24,968 bases of DNA, taken from the IMG/VR virus record IMGVR_UViG_3300031963_000876, positions 1-24,968 of that record, one strand, 5' to 3'. Source of the DNA: a virus. Under the pieces are notes generated by a model. It did not search any database. It saw nothing but the letters and a program-made list of their open reading frames with translations, and was not told the DNA's origin. Shown piece after piece: positions 5,977-13,561 of the stretch (positions are counted from its first letter, which is position 1; each line of letters starts with the position of its first letter). Both the position numbers and the translations under genes were made by a program.

Positions 5977-7022
5977 TAGCTCTCCTTGGCTTTGTAGAAT
6001 ACTAGGTTACGGCTTAACCGCTCGTCTGTGGGGTTGAGCTCCACTGCCTTCTGCCCGTATTCAATAGCCAATTCTGTAAGCCCTAAGTTATAAGCAGCAA
6101 GCGCCGCTAAGTCATAAACCTCATGCCCCCAAGCAAAGTCTTCAACGATGTAGTCAAGTCTTTTTTCTTTTATAAGAAGGGCGTTCTGCGCCCAGTCAAG
6201 GCACAGGCTCCAGTCTTTGTCATAGTAGTGCCGCGCCAATAGAACCATTGGCTCTCTGCTACCAGAGTATTCAGCAATAGACTTTTCGCACCAGTAAGGT
6301 GCGTTCTCTGGTTCTACACGAGCAAGGTAATTCATAGCTGATGCTTTTTCAGGTGACCACCAAGCCATAGTTAAATAGCGTTTAAATTCTTTTGCTGATT
6401 GACTATACAAACCGTGAAAGTAAAGTTCTCTTGCATAGTAAAACGACGCTCGTTCGCTATGCGGTTCTTCATGAACAGCCATGGCTAATAAAGGCAAGTA
6501 CTGTCCGCGAGACTTTGTGTGATCTGGTCTGTGATGGATTTCAAAATTCATTTTCATGCGTTTTTCTTCAATACCATAGGGACTAGGTATTTCGTGGATC
6601 GGAAAACGCCAACGGTATCCAAAGCGAGTATGGATTCTAAAACCATCAAACTCTGTGCCAGGACTTCCATCTGGAAGCCATGATGTTATAAATCTGTATA
6701 GGGGTCTAGTAATCCCCTGCTCGTGCGCTCGCTCAAGTTCTTCACGCCAGCCGGGTTGTAGAACCTCGTCCATATCAAGAGCAATGCAGTAATCAATATC
6801 TGTAGGTAGCATGAAGAGTGCGGCATTGCGGGCGTCATCAAAACGCCATGGCTTAATAGTTACTTGGTGAACATTGATCCCAAGCTCTAAAGCTTTCTCC
6901 ACAGTACGGTCAGTTGACCCTGTGTCCATGATCATGAAGTAATCGGCGCCTTCGCCGGATCTAAACCAGCGTTCTACGAATTGTTCTTCGTTAAGGGCGA
7001 TTGTATAAATCGCTACCTTCAT
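5976..7022 (-). CDS. Family 2-like (GT-A) glycosyltransferase with TPR-like C-terminus
   Basis: This 348-aa enzyme probably moves a sugar from a nucleotide-sugar to an acceptor in the host cytoplasm. The start MKVAIYTIALNEEQFVERWF and MDTGSTDRTVEKA (about residues 32-44) are the nucleotide-binding front of GT-A enzymes. ALDMDEVL (81-88) gives the metal-binding D83-x-D85. Residues about 190-348 are helical, with repeats such as LAALAAYNLGLTELAIEYGQKAVELNP resembling TPRs, which often hold a protein acceptor. It is coupled by TAATG to the 35-aa ORF before it and the 180-aa gene after it. Acceptor unknown: Thr of the collagen-like virion proteins, another structural protein or a host glycan are possible. 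Confidence 0.86.
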   Translation of the reverse strand: MKVAIYTIALNEEQFVERWFRSGEGADYFMIMDTGSTDRTVEKALELGINVHQVTIKPWRFDDARNAALFMLPTDIDYCIALDMDEVLQPGWREELERAHEQGITRPLYRFITSWLPDGSPGTEFDGFRIHTRFGYRWRFPIHEIPSPYGIEEKRMKMNFEIHHRPDHTKSRGQYLPLLAMAVHEEPHSERASFYYARELYFHGLYSQSAKEFKRYLTMAWWSPEKASAMNYLARVEPENAPYWCEKSIAEYSGSREPMVLLARHYYDKDWSLCLDWAQNALLIKEKRLDYIVEDFAWGHEVYDLAALAAYNLGLTELAIEYGQKAVELNPTDERLSRNLVFYKAKES

Positions 7023-7129
7023 TACTCAGAAAATACTAAGTCGTATCCGATTACTGCGCCAGAGTCGTCTGTTACTTCAAACTTCTCAGCACCAGTTTCT
7101 GGATCAATACCTAAACTTCTACGTGGCAT
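7022..7129 (-). CDS. Coupled 35-aa hypothetical protein
   Basis: A 35-codon frame, [20 protein letters not shown] followed by DDSGAVIGYDLVFSE, fills exactly the space between the fibre gene and the glycosyltransferase. Both junctions are TAATG overlaps. The composition is acidic and sensible for a folded beta hairpin. No family recognised. The tight double coupling is the main argument that it is translated. Confidence 0.58.
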   Translation of the reverse strand: MPRRSLGIDPETGAEKFEVTDDSGAVIGYDLVFSE

Positions 7130-8928
7130 TATTCGAACCTCCCCCACACTCCAACGATACTTGATGTAAAGGATGAAGCGGTAGTTGGAAGATCAGCTTG
7201 AGCAGATACCAAACCTGTCATTCTTGGAGAGAGCGCTCCCATTGCAGATGGGATTAGATCAAACGCTGTATACAAGTTAGCTGGTGAGCTTCCTACCCAG
7301 ATAACACCTAGGGCGTAGCGTTGACCCGCTAATAGGTTATAGGTTGCTGGATATCCACCAGTGGTATCAAAGTTGCGAACATAAGCAGTGTTGGTGCTTG
7401 CAAATAGGCTGGTATCAGAGGCCGTTCTTGCTACTAATGTAGCAGTACTGCCGTCAAAGGTATACAAACCAAGGCGGGCAAGGGTAGTTCCAGTAGCCGC
7501 GGTAGCCGCGCTTACAACACGAATCTGATCAACCGTTACATCATATCGAGGGGTAAAGAAAGTAAAGTAGACATTTCCTGTAGCCACAGATCCATTCCAG
7601 TTACCTTGACGAGGTGCGACATCTACTGCATTGAGGTCTTCGTTTCTAGATCCGGCAGAGGCTGAGGTTTCATCAACCCAGATAAGTCCTGTAGAGGTAG
7701 AGGATTTAGCTTTGAGGACATAGGTGTCTGTTCCCACGGGAAGTCTAGTAATAGCATTAGATCCGGTCGCCACGAGTAGATCTCCCTTTGCTGTAGCAAT
7801 ATGGCTACCAAGCAAAGTGGTATCTGCAGCAGGAACTGTTACGGTTACATCCGCAACTGGATCTGTAAAGCTAAGAGTTGTTTCATAGGCGTCAGCGCTA
7901 GATCCCTCAACCGTAATACTGGAGTCAGACAGATAAAGACCAGAGACTGTAGGTGAGGTTAGGGTAAGACCTGCGACAGTAGCGGCTGTTCCACCAAGAG
8001 CTACTGAGGTAGATCCAATAGTTACGCTGTCGTATTGAAGCTTAGCGTTAGTGACATTATCGTCTGCAATTTTAGTAGTAGTAACCGATCCATCTACTGG
8101 TGTACGCTCATTAGTTAAACGAGTGTCATTTCCTTTAACTACTTCGCTAGTTCCGGCATCTCCAGTAGCCGCGACATTATGAGTGGATGCGGTACCAAGA
8201 CCTGTTACTTGGGTGTTAGCGATGCTAATTAAAGACTGATTAATACCTACAGTTTGAGTAGGGCTATCGTATGTAATTGGTGATGTAGCAGTAACAACAC
8301 TGTTAGGGCCAGTTGGACCTGTCGCTCCAGTGGCTCCTGTTGGGCCTGTATCACCTGTAGGACCAGTAGGGCCAGTATTACCTTGCGGACCAGTAGGGCC
8401 GGTAGCGCCAACAATTTGTCCTGCGCTATACCAAACAGATCCATCCCATATATAAAGATCGCCGTCTGCATCTACGATATACGCATCGTTAATTGCAAGA
8501 CCTACAGCAGGTAGTGCGCCTACTGTTGCAACGCTACCAATTAAATTAATACCAACACCTTGTGGACCAGTGGCTCCTGTAGCGCCAGTAGGGCCTGTAG
8601 GACCCACGCTTCCTGTTGCACCTGTCGCTCCAGTAGATCCAGTCGCACCAGTTTGAAGAGTTAAATTAAGAGTTTGATTTGGAGCTGTACCTGTAATTGT
8701 TGCTGCGGCGGGTCCAGCTGATACCGTTCCAATTGTTAAAGAATTAGTAGGTCCTGTTGGTCCAGTTGTACCTGATGAATAAGGAAGCGAGTTCCATGCT
8801 TGCGATCCATTACCAATTTTAAATTTGCCAGTATCGTATTCGTAACCAGCTTCACCTTGTGAAAGAATTGGGTTTGCAGATGTCCACTGCGCTGCAGTGC
8901 CTCGTCTAAATTGAACTTTAACTGCCAT
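7129..8928 (-). CDS. Tail fibre with Mtd-like N-terminus and collagen-like segments
   Basis: I choose ATG 8928 (599 aa) over a start 15 nt upstream because GGAGG lies 7 nt before it and the ATG overlaps the previous TGA. Residues 1-53 ([20 protein letters not shown], then [20 protein letters not shown]) match the short N-terminal module of fibres related to the major tropism determinant. Gly-X-Thr repeats fill about 54-61, 94-125 and 174-209. Between them sits a [20 protein letters not shown] module (about 148-173). Residues 210-425 are a repetitive beta shaft typical of fibres, and about 440-599 look like a globular beta-sandwich tip. It probably trimerises and binds a receptor. Confidence 0.88.
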   Translation of the reverse strand: MAVKVQFRRGTAAQWTSANPILSQGEAGYEYDTGKFKIGNGSQAWNSLPYSSGTTGPTGPTNSLTIGTVSAGPAAATITGTAPNQTLNLTLQTGATGSTGATGATGSVGPTGPTGATGATGPQGVGINLIGSVATVGALPAVGLAINDAYIVDADGDLYIWDGSVWYSAGQIVGATGPTGPQGNTGPTGPTGDTGPTGATGATGPTGPNSVVTATSPITYDSPTQTVGINQSLISIANTQVTGLGTASTHNVAATGDAGTSEVVKGNDTRLTNERTPVDGSVTTTKIADDNVTNAKLQYDSVTIGSTSVALGGTAATVAGLTLTSPTVSGLYLSDSSITVEGSSADAYETTLSFTDPVADVTVTVPAADTTLLGSHIATAKGDLLVATGSNAITRLPVGTDTYVLKAKSSTSTGLIWVDETSASAGSRNEDLNAVDVAPRQGNWNGSVATGNVYFTFFTPRYDVTVDQIRVVSAATAATGTTLARLGLYTFDGSTATLVARTASDTSLFASTNTAYVRNFDTTGGYPATYNLLAGQRYALGVIWVGSSPANLYTAFDLIPSAMGALSPRMTGLVSAQADLPTTASSFTSSIVGVWGRFE

Positions 8929-9269
8929 CAGGGTCCTCCGCAATCAACGGGGTCAACGCCACCATAGATCGATGTGGGATCTCCACAATCGACATTTTGA
9001 AAAATAGGACCTTGTGGTCCTGTTGCACCTGTAGGACCAGTTGCTCCTGCACCAGTTGGTCCAGTTGGTCCAGTAGGTCCAGTAGGTCCCGGTACAGTAG
9101 AAGGTTCAGTTGATACAGGTCCTGTTGGTCCTGTAGCTCCAGTTGGTCCAGTAGGTCCAACTAAAGATATTACTACAGTTCGCCAAACATTTCCGTCCCA
9201 TTCCCATGCTTGACCACCATAAGTATATTGTTGACCTATGGAAGGGGATGAGGGAAAATCTGCCGGCAT
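8928..9269 (-). CDS. Short collagen-like virion protein (113 aa)
   Basis: An N-terminal module of about 35 residues ([30 protein letters not shown]) is followed by Gly-Pro/Ala-Thr repeats (about 38-51 and 61-88) broken by VSTEPSTVP. The C-terminal tail has two related VDCG elements ([22 protein letters not shown]). The N-terminal module is like that of the 155-aa collagen-like protein at 16659-17126. The protein likely forms a short triple helix and acts as linker or cap of the fibre encoded next, whose ATG overlaps its TGA. The repeats are plain in the sequence; the role is inference. Confidence 0.82.
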   Translation of the reverse strand: MPADFPSSPSIGQQYTYGGQAWEWDGNVWRTVVISLVGPTGPTGATGPTGPVSTEPSTVPGPTGPTGPTGPTGAGATGPTGATGPQGPIFQNVDCGDPTSIYGGVDPVDCGGP

Positions 9270-9278
9270 GTTTTAATT

Positions 9279-9659
9279 CTACTGGTAAAGCCACATATCT
9301 TCGGGCTCTACCCAATGCTCTTGCAGAACAAAGTGCATCCCTAATTCTTTCATTCTTTCTTGGACTTGCCGCTGTGCGCCAGCCCCATAGTATGTTTCTA
9401 GCCCTTTTCCTTTTAGTTCATTTTCCCAGCCTGTACGAACCATATAAAATTCAGCGTAAGGACTCCAAGCTGCGTATACCCCCCAACCTCCACTGTACTC
9501 AGCAACCACTTCCCATATGTCTACATCTTCAATTTGTAGCTCTCTTGCGTAGTCCCAATCTCTTTTAGGGGGAAGGATGACCTTGTCACTATCCATCCAA
9601 TTAGGATCAAAGTACTCGCCAAAGTCCTTAAATATATTGTGGGTGGTTTTAAATCTCAT
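9279..9659 (-). CDS. Hypothetical protein (126 aa)
   Basis: This 126-aa protein is rich in Trp, Tyr and acidic residues. Visible stretches are PPKRDWDYARELQIEDVDIW, VVAEYSGGWGVYAAWSPYAEFYMVR and GAQRQVQERMKELGMHFVLQEHW. An N-terminal MRFKTTHNIFKDFGEYFD precedes a likely alpha/beta fold. No catalytic motif or named family recognised. The start at 9659 has no clear ribosome site and lies only about 9 nt from a -10-like TATACT, so the mRNA could be almost leaderless. It is divergent from the oxygenase cassette and is the first minus-strand gene after it. Confidence 0.68.
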   Translation of the reverse strand: MRFKTTHNIFKDFGEYFDPNWMDSDKVILPPKRDWDYARELQIEDVDIWEVVAEYSGGWGVYAAWSPYAEFYMVRTGWENELKGKGLETYYGAGAQRQVQERMKELGMHFVLQEHWVEPEDMWLYQ

Positions 9660-9706
9660 AGCAAAGTAGTATACTCACTGTACTTACAGAAAGGTCATTA
9701 AAACTG
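9660..9706. promoter_or_regulatory. Divergent promoter region with palindromic -10 element
   Basis: The 47-nt gap between the divergent genes holds AGTATACT at 9668-9675, a perfect palindrome that reads TATACT, a good -10 hexamer, on both strands. Just downstream on the plus side an inverted repeat CTGTA-ct-TACAG (9678-9689) could be an operator. AAAGG at 9690-9694 is a weak ribosome site for the plus-strand gene. I see no clear -35 on either side. The symmetry is visible; promoter function is inference. Confidence 0.5.
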
Positions 9707-10336
9707 ATGGCTACTCAAATACACGGTCTATTTCCTGGAGAACTATTGCCCTCTACCACCGTGGCAGGTTGCGTTGATATATTTGAAAATGCTTGGCCTA
9801 ACCCAAAAGAGACCATAGAAATGGTTGAGGGTGAATGTGCCAAAATTGGTTCTGGCATGGCTTGGTCAAGAGCAACAACAATGGGTCAAGGCATTCATCA
9901 AAATATTAGAACTAATTATCATTTAGGAATAACTGAAGCGGGATCAACTTACGACAACCCTGTTGCTCACACAGTACATAATCAAATGTATGTCCTTTTG
10001 CTATCTACAACTCTTCCTTATTCAAGGAAACATGATATTGAATACATGCAACATGAGCCGTACAACATGTTGAAGTACAGCGGAGGTCAAGAGTATAAAG
10101 CTCATGCGGACGGGACTACTGAAACTGGAAGAGCAATTTCTGCAATCGTTTATTTAAACGATGAATTTGAAGGTGGCGAAGTAGAGTTTGTAAACTTTGG
10201 CGTTAAAATAAAACCAGAGCCGGGAATGCTGTTACTGTTTCCTTCTACTTATCCTTACACCCATATAGCTCATCCAGTAACTTCTGGAACTAAATACGCT
10301 TTAGTAACTTGGATTCACGATAGGGCAATTAAATGA
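9707..10336 (+). CDS. Fe(II)/2-oxoglutarate oxygenase, prolyl-4-hydroxylase-like
   Basis: This 209-aa enzyme belongs to the non-haem Fe(II)/2-oxoglutarate dioxygenases and is nearest in pattern to P4H-type hydroxylases. The double-stranded beta-helix motifs are intact: LKYSGGQEYKAHADG gives the H133-x-D135 iron pair. GRAISAIVYLNDEFEGGEVEF is the typical strand pair after it. PYTHIAHPVTSGTKYALVTW gives the distal iron ligand H186 (H189 is nearby) and K196 for the 2-oxoglutarate carboxylate. The substrate is not visible. It is first in a plus-strand operon and ends in an ATGA overlap with the second oxygenase. Proline in collagen-like virion proteins, another protein or a small sugar are candidate substrates. 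Confidence 0.88.
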   Translation: MATQIHGLFPGELLPSTTVAGCVDIFENAWPNPKETIEMVEGECAKIGSGMAWSRATTMGQGIHQNIRTNYHLGITEAGSTYDNPVAHTVHNQMYVLLLSTTLPYSRKHDIEYMQHEPYNMLKYSGGQEYKAHADGTTETGRAISAIVYLNDEFEGGEVEFVNFGVKIKPEPGMLLLFPSTYPYTHIAHPVTSGTKYALVTWIHDRAIK

Positions 10337-10956
10337 ACGAAGATTTTAAAACTAAAAAGTACTGTGTTGTTGAGTCTGGTCTTTCTAAAGACATTATAAA
10401 TTTGGTTACTCAATACGCCCTTTTTGATGAAATGCAGAATTACAGCCCAGAGACAAGTGAACAACAGGTTCCGGGCGCTCACAGTTGTTATGCCGATCCT
10501 TTGATGGAGTCTCTCTTGCTTCATTTGCAACCAGAGATTGAAAAACATACTGGGCTATCTCTATACCCTACTTACTCTTACTACCGCGTCTATCACCCAG
10601 GAGACGAATTAAAACACCATGTTGACAGGCCTTCATGCGAAATATCTTTAACGATATCTTTTGAGTTTGATTTTAAAGGGGAGCTAAAAGCTTGGCCTAT
10701 ATACATAGATGGTACCCCTGTCGAACTAATGCCTGGTCAAATGGCTATTTATCGAGGAATTGATTTAGATCACTGGAGAGAAAAGTTAGAGGCCCCAGAG
10801 GGATCCTGGCATGTACAAGCTTTCCTTCATTATGTAGATGTAAACGGGCCGCATGCCGAGTATAAGTGGGATAAGAGAAACTCAATAGGAGTAGCAAAAC
10901 CAAATGTAATTTCAAACGCTACACCTAAAAAGAGTTATATTACTTATACAAAATGA
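10333..10956 (+). CDS. Second Fe(II)/2-oxoglutarate-type oxygenase
   Basis: This 207-aa protein has the blocks PTYSYYRVYHPGDELKHHVD, RPSCEISLTISFEFD, LMPGQMAIYRGIDLDHWRE and WHVQAFLHYVDVNG. These fit a divergent 2-oxoglutarate oxygenase in which H96-x-D98 and H147 would bind iron. I recall such HHVDRPSCE proteins near carbamoyltransferases and glycan genes in environmental genomes. It shares little with the first oxygenase outside the motif pattern, so the two probably act on different substrates or sites rather than being recent duplicates. It overlaps both neighbours by 4 nt (ATGA), a clear operon. Confidence 0.82.
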   Translation: MNEDFKTKKYCVVESGLSKDIINLVTQYALFDEMQNYSPETSEQQVPGAHSCYADPLMESLLLHLQPEIEKHTGLSLYPTYSYYRVYHPGDELKHHVDRPSCEISLTISFEFDFKGELKAWPIYIDGTPVELMPGQMAIYRGIDLDHWREKLEAPEGSWHVQAFLHYVDVNGPHAEYKWDKRNSIGVAKPNVISNATPKKSYITYTK

Positions 10957-12587
10957 TTGTTGTAGGAGTAAGCAGATTCCACAACTCCTCTGTTTGTTTA
11001 ATAAAAGATGGGGAAATACTTTTCCACATAGACAACGAACGCCTATCTAATATTAAATACGACAGGTATCCTTTTTTAGCCTTGTCTAAAATAAAAGAGT
11101 ATGTTGACCATGTTGATGTTGTAGCGATCGCCGGTCTTGGTCCAACTGTACCCGGGGAATACTTTGAAAGCACAGATGTCTACACTACTTTTATTCGTGG
11201 GCTTGGTAAAACTTTCTTTAACTCAGACATAAAAATTTATAACTTTAGTATGGAGCACCATTTGACTCATGCTGCATCTGCGTTTTATTCCTCTGGGTTT
11301 TCTAATGCTCTCTGTATAGTAAAAGATGGGATGGGATCTGAGGTCTATTTAAATGATTCAATGTTTCTTGAAGGCACCTTTGGGAGAGAAACAATGTCTG
11401 TGTTTAAGGCGTCTTATCCAAGCAAGTTTAGTCGTTTACATCAAGAGGTTCTTGTTAACTTTAAAACCGATCCTATCTACCTAAAAGAAGGTGTTTCTGT
11501 TACAAATAATTTTGGAGAGGCGCTTGCGTTTGAAGATACATCAAAGGCTTTTGGTTTTCACGGCCTTGATGCAGGTAAAGTAATGGGCATGTCGTCTTAC
11601 GGTAAATCAAATAAAAACATTCCACCCATATATGTAGACGGAAGAATAAACACTAATATTTTTTATGTGGGTAGCTCTTTATTGGATCGAGAGTTGAGGT
11701 ACAACAAGTTTAACGATTTTCAAGATAAAGCTGATTTTGCCTATTCCTTACAAAAAGCAACGCAAACACATGTAAAAGATCAAATTATTAAATGGCATGA
11801 AAGCACAGGAGTAAAAGATATTTGTTTATCTGGCGGGTTCTTTTTAAACTGTGTTGCTAATTACGAATATCTTAAAGACCTCCCAAAAGGTGTACGACTT
11901 TATATAGAACCTATATCAAGTGACTCTGGAACAGCTATGGGTGCCGCAAAATTAGCGTGGCACATGGAAACAAAAGATATGTCTATCAGAGAACAAAAAT
12001 CCGTATATTACGGTCCAATGCCTGTTATTGATAGTAATAAATATGTAAAAAACACATCTAGTTCTGAGGTGGCAAACAAACTTGTAAAAGGAAAAATTAT
12101 TGCCATATATCAAGGTAGATCAGAAGCTGGACCTAGGGCCTTAGGCAATAGAAGTATTTTATTTGACCCTAGAGTTAGAGATGGAAAAGACATTGTAAAC
12201 AGGGTTAAAAAGAGAGAATGGTTTAGACCCTTCGCGGGTACGGTTCTTCTTGATTATGCCCACGAGTGGTTTGATCTTAGGGGTCTTGAGGAAAGTCCCT
12301 TTATGATGTATGCCGTTGATGTTTTAGAAGATAAGAAAGACAAAATTCCAGCCATTGTTCATGTAGACGGAACATGTCGAATTCAAACAGTTACCAGAGA
12401 GCAGAACCCGCATTACTACGATTTAATAAATGAGTTCTATAAACTTACTGGCGTCCCAATACTATTTAACACTTCGTTTAACTTAGCTGGAGATTGCATT
12501 GTAGAGACCTTAGACGATGCGATCTCTACAGTGCAGGAAAGTGATATTGACTTTCTTTATCTTCCAGAACTACAAGTATTACTTTAA
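10953..12587 (+). CDS. NodU/CmcH-family carbamoyltransferase
   Basis: This 544-aa protein has the usual length and two-domain plan of O-carbamoyltransferases such as NodU, CmcH and TobZ, which move a carbamoyl group from carbamoyl phosphate to a hydroxyl on a sugar or antibiotic. The N-terminal ASKHA-like domain shows GVSRFHNSSVCLIKDGE, EHHLTHAASAFYSSGF (His 102, 103 and 106, expected active-site and metal region) and CLSGGFFLNCVANY. The C-terminal domain shows YQGRSEAGPRALGNRSIL (386-402), EWFRPFAG and FNTSFNLAGDCIVETLDDA. All key blocks look intact. It ends in a 4-nt tail-to-tail overlap with the Gly-rich gene. The hydroxyl acceptor could be made by one of the two oxygenases before it. Confidence 0.92.
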   Translation: MIVVGVSRFHNSSVCLIKDGEILFHIDNERLSNIKYDRYPFLALSKIKEYVDHVDVVAIAGLGPTVPGEYFESTDVYTTFIRGLGKTFFNSDIKIYNFSMEHHLTHAASAFYSSGFSNALCIVKDGMGSEVYLNDSMFLEGTFGRETMSVFKASYPSKFSRLHQEVLVNFKTDPIYLKEGVSVTNNFGEALAFEDTSKAFGFHGLDAGKVMGMSSYGKSNKNIPPIYVDGRINTNIFYVGSSLLDRELRYNKFNDFQDKADFAYSLQKATQTHVKDQIIKWHESTGVKDICLSGGFFLNCVANYEYLKDLPKGVRLYIEPISSDSGTAMGAAKLAWHMETKDMSIREQKSVYYGPMPVIDSNKYVKNTSSSEVANKLVKGKIIAIYQGRSEAGPRALGNRSILFDPRVRDGKDIVNRVKKREWFRPFAGTVLLDYAHEWFDLRGLEESPFMMYAVDVLEDKKDKIPAIVHVDGTCRIQTVTREQNPHYYDLINEFYKLTGVPILFNTSFNLAGDCIVETLDDAISTVQESDIDFLYLPELQVLL

Positions 12588-13552
12588 GAATTAACTGGGT
12601 AGCGGATAATCACAACGCCGTGACCACCAGCTCCGCCTTCTCCACCAGGAGTTGGAGGAGGAGATGCTCCAGCACCGCCTCCGCCTCCGCCACCAAGACC
12701 GTTTGTTCCAGCGTATCCAGTACTTGGACCAGAACTGTTTAACCAACCACCGGCTCCGCCACCGCCAGGTCCGCCAGCTCCGCCAGCAACTCCCGGTGCG
12801 GGACCTCCGCCTCCGCCTCCGCCGCCTCCGGCGTAAGTAATAGAAGAACCTGAAATAGAAAATGCTAAACCGCTTCCGCCAACAGTTACACGGCCTTGAC
12901 CTCCAGGGTTACCAGCGCTTCCAGCACCACCACCACTAGATCCACTATAAATTGGCGAGTTAATGCAGTCGCCACCTTTAAATCCATAACCAATTCCGCC
13001 ACCACTAGGTCCCTGTGTTGCAGATCCTCCGGGTGCGTTTGGTTGTGATCCACCACCACCGCCACCACCGCCGGATCCGCCTGGACCTCCAAAGCTTCCT
13101 GGACCTCCAGGTCCGCATCCGCCGTAGCCACCACCGATAGCAGTGATTCCATTGAATACTGAGTTGCCACCTTGGTTTCCTGGTGACTGAGAGTTTCCTG
13201 CGGTAAATGTAGCTCCCGCTCCAACTGTTACAGATAAAGCACCAGATGTTACTGGGCTTGCAGAGTGATAAACAAGACCACCTGCTCCAGCACCACCGCC
13301 ACCATCTGAACCACCGGTGTTTGCGCCAGAGTTTCTAGATCCACCAGATCCACCGCCAGCAAGCACTAATACTTCAACATTTCCAGAAGCAGTGGCAGTA
13401 AAAGTTTGAGCACCACCTGTATAGTTAAAAGTATGAATGCGGTAACCACCAGCAGTTGTAATGGTTCCGCCAGTAGAGTCGCTTAATCTGGCAGTTGGTC
13501 TAAACCGTCCCTGTGGTCCGAACGAAGATCGAACAGATGCTATAAAAGGCAT
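12584..13552 (-). CDS. Glycine-rich adhesin, module copy B
   Basis: This 322-aa protein starts MPFIASVRSSFGPQGRFRPT, then has GGTITTAGGYRIHTFNYTGG and a beta segment (FTATASGNVEVLVLAGGGSGG). A long domain of about 190 residues follows, mostly Gly with Ser, Ala, Asn and Pro, and the end is GHGVVIIRYPVNS. This plan matches the phage Gly-rich tail-tip family in which a poly-Gly domain is closed by a 'VVIIRYP' strand. Poly-Gly type II folds of that kind are known from phage adhesins such as S16 gp38. It is the paralogue of the 310-aa protein at 17126-18058. The stop overlaps the convergent carbamoyltransferase stop through TTAA. Confidence 0.85.
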   Translation of the reverse strand: MPFIASVRSSFGPQGRFRPTARLSDSTGGTITTAGGYRIHTFNYTGGAQTFTATASGNVEVLVLAGGGSGGSRNSGANTGGSDGGGGAGAGGLVYHSASPVTSGALSVTVGAGATFTAGNSQSPGNQGGNSVFNGITAIGGGYGGCGPGGPGSFGGPGGSGGGGGGGGSQPNAPGGSATQGPSGGGIGYGFKGGDCINSPIYSGSSGGGAGSAGNPGGQGRVTVGGSGLAFSISGSSITYAGGGGGGGGGPAPGVAGGAGGPGGGGAGGWLNSSGPSTGYAGTNGLGGGGGGGAGASPPPTPGGEGGAGGHGVVIIRYPVNS

Positions 13553-13561
13553 TTAAGCTCC

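Noticed and set aside
8929-8943. Start of the fibre gene 15 nt upstream (product beginning MRRTL)
   Set aside because: GGAGG is correctly spaced for ATG 8928, which also overlaps the preceding TGA, and [11 protein letters not shown] is the usual start of this fibre type.
12500-12530. 8-bp inverted repeat TGTAGAGA/TCTCTACA with 15-nt spacer near the end of the carbamoyltransferase gene as a terminator for the Gly-rich gene
   Set aside because: No T-run follows on either strand, the spacer is long and the sequence is coding; a chance repeat is the simpler view.
9707-12587. Plus-strand cassette as a transposon or integron unit
   Set aside because: No terminal inverted repeats, target duplication, transposase or attachment site is visible at either end; moron-like insertion by recombination fits better.
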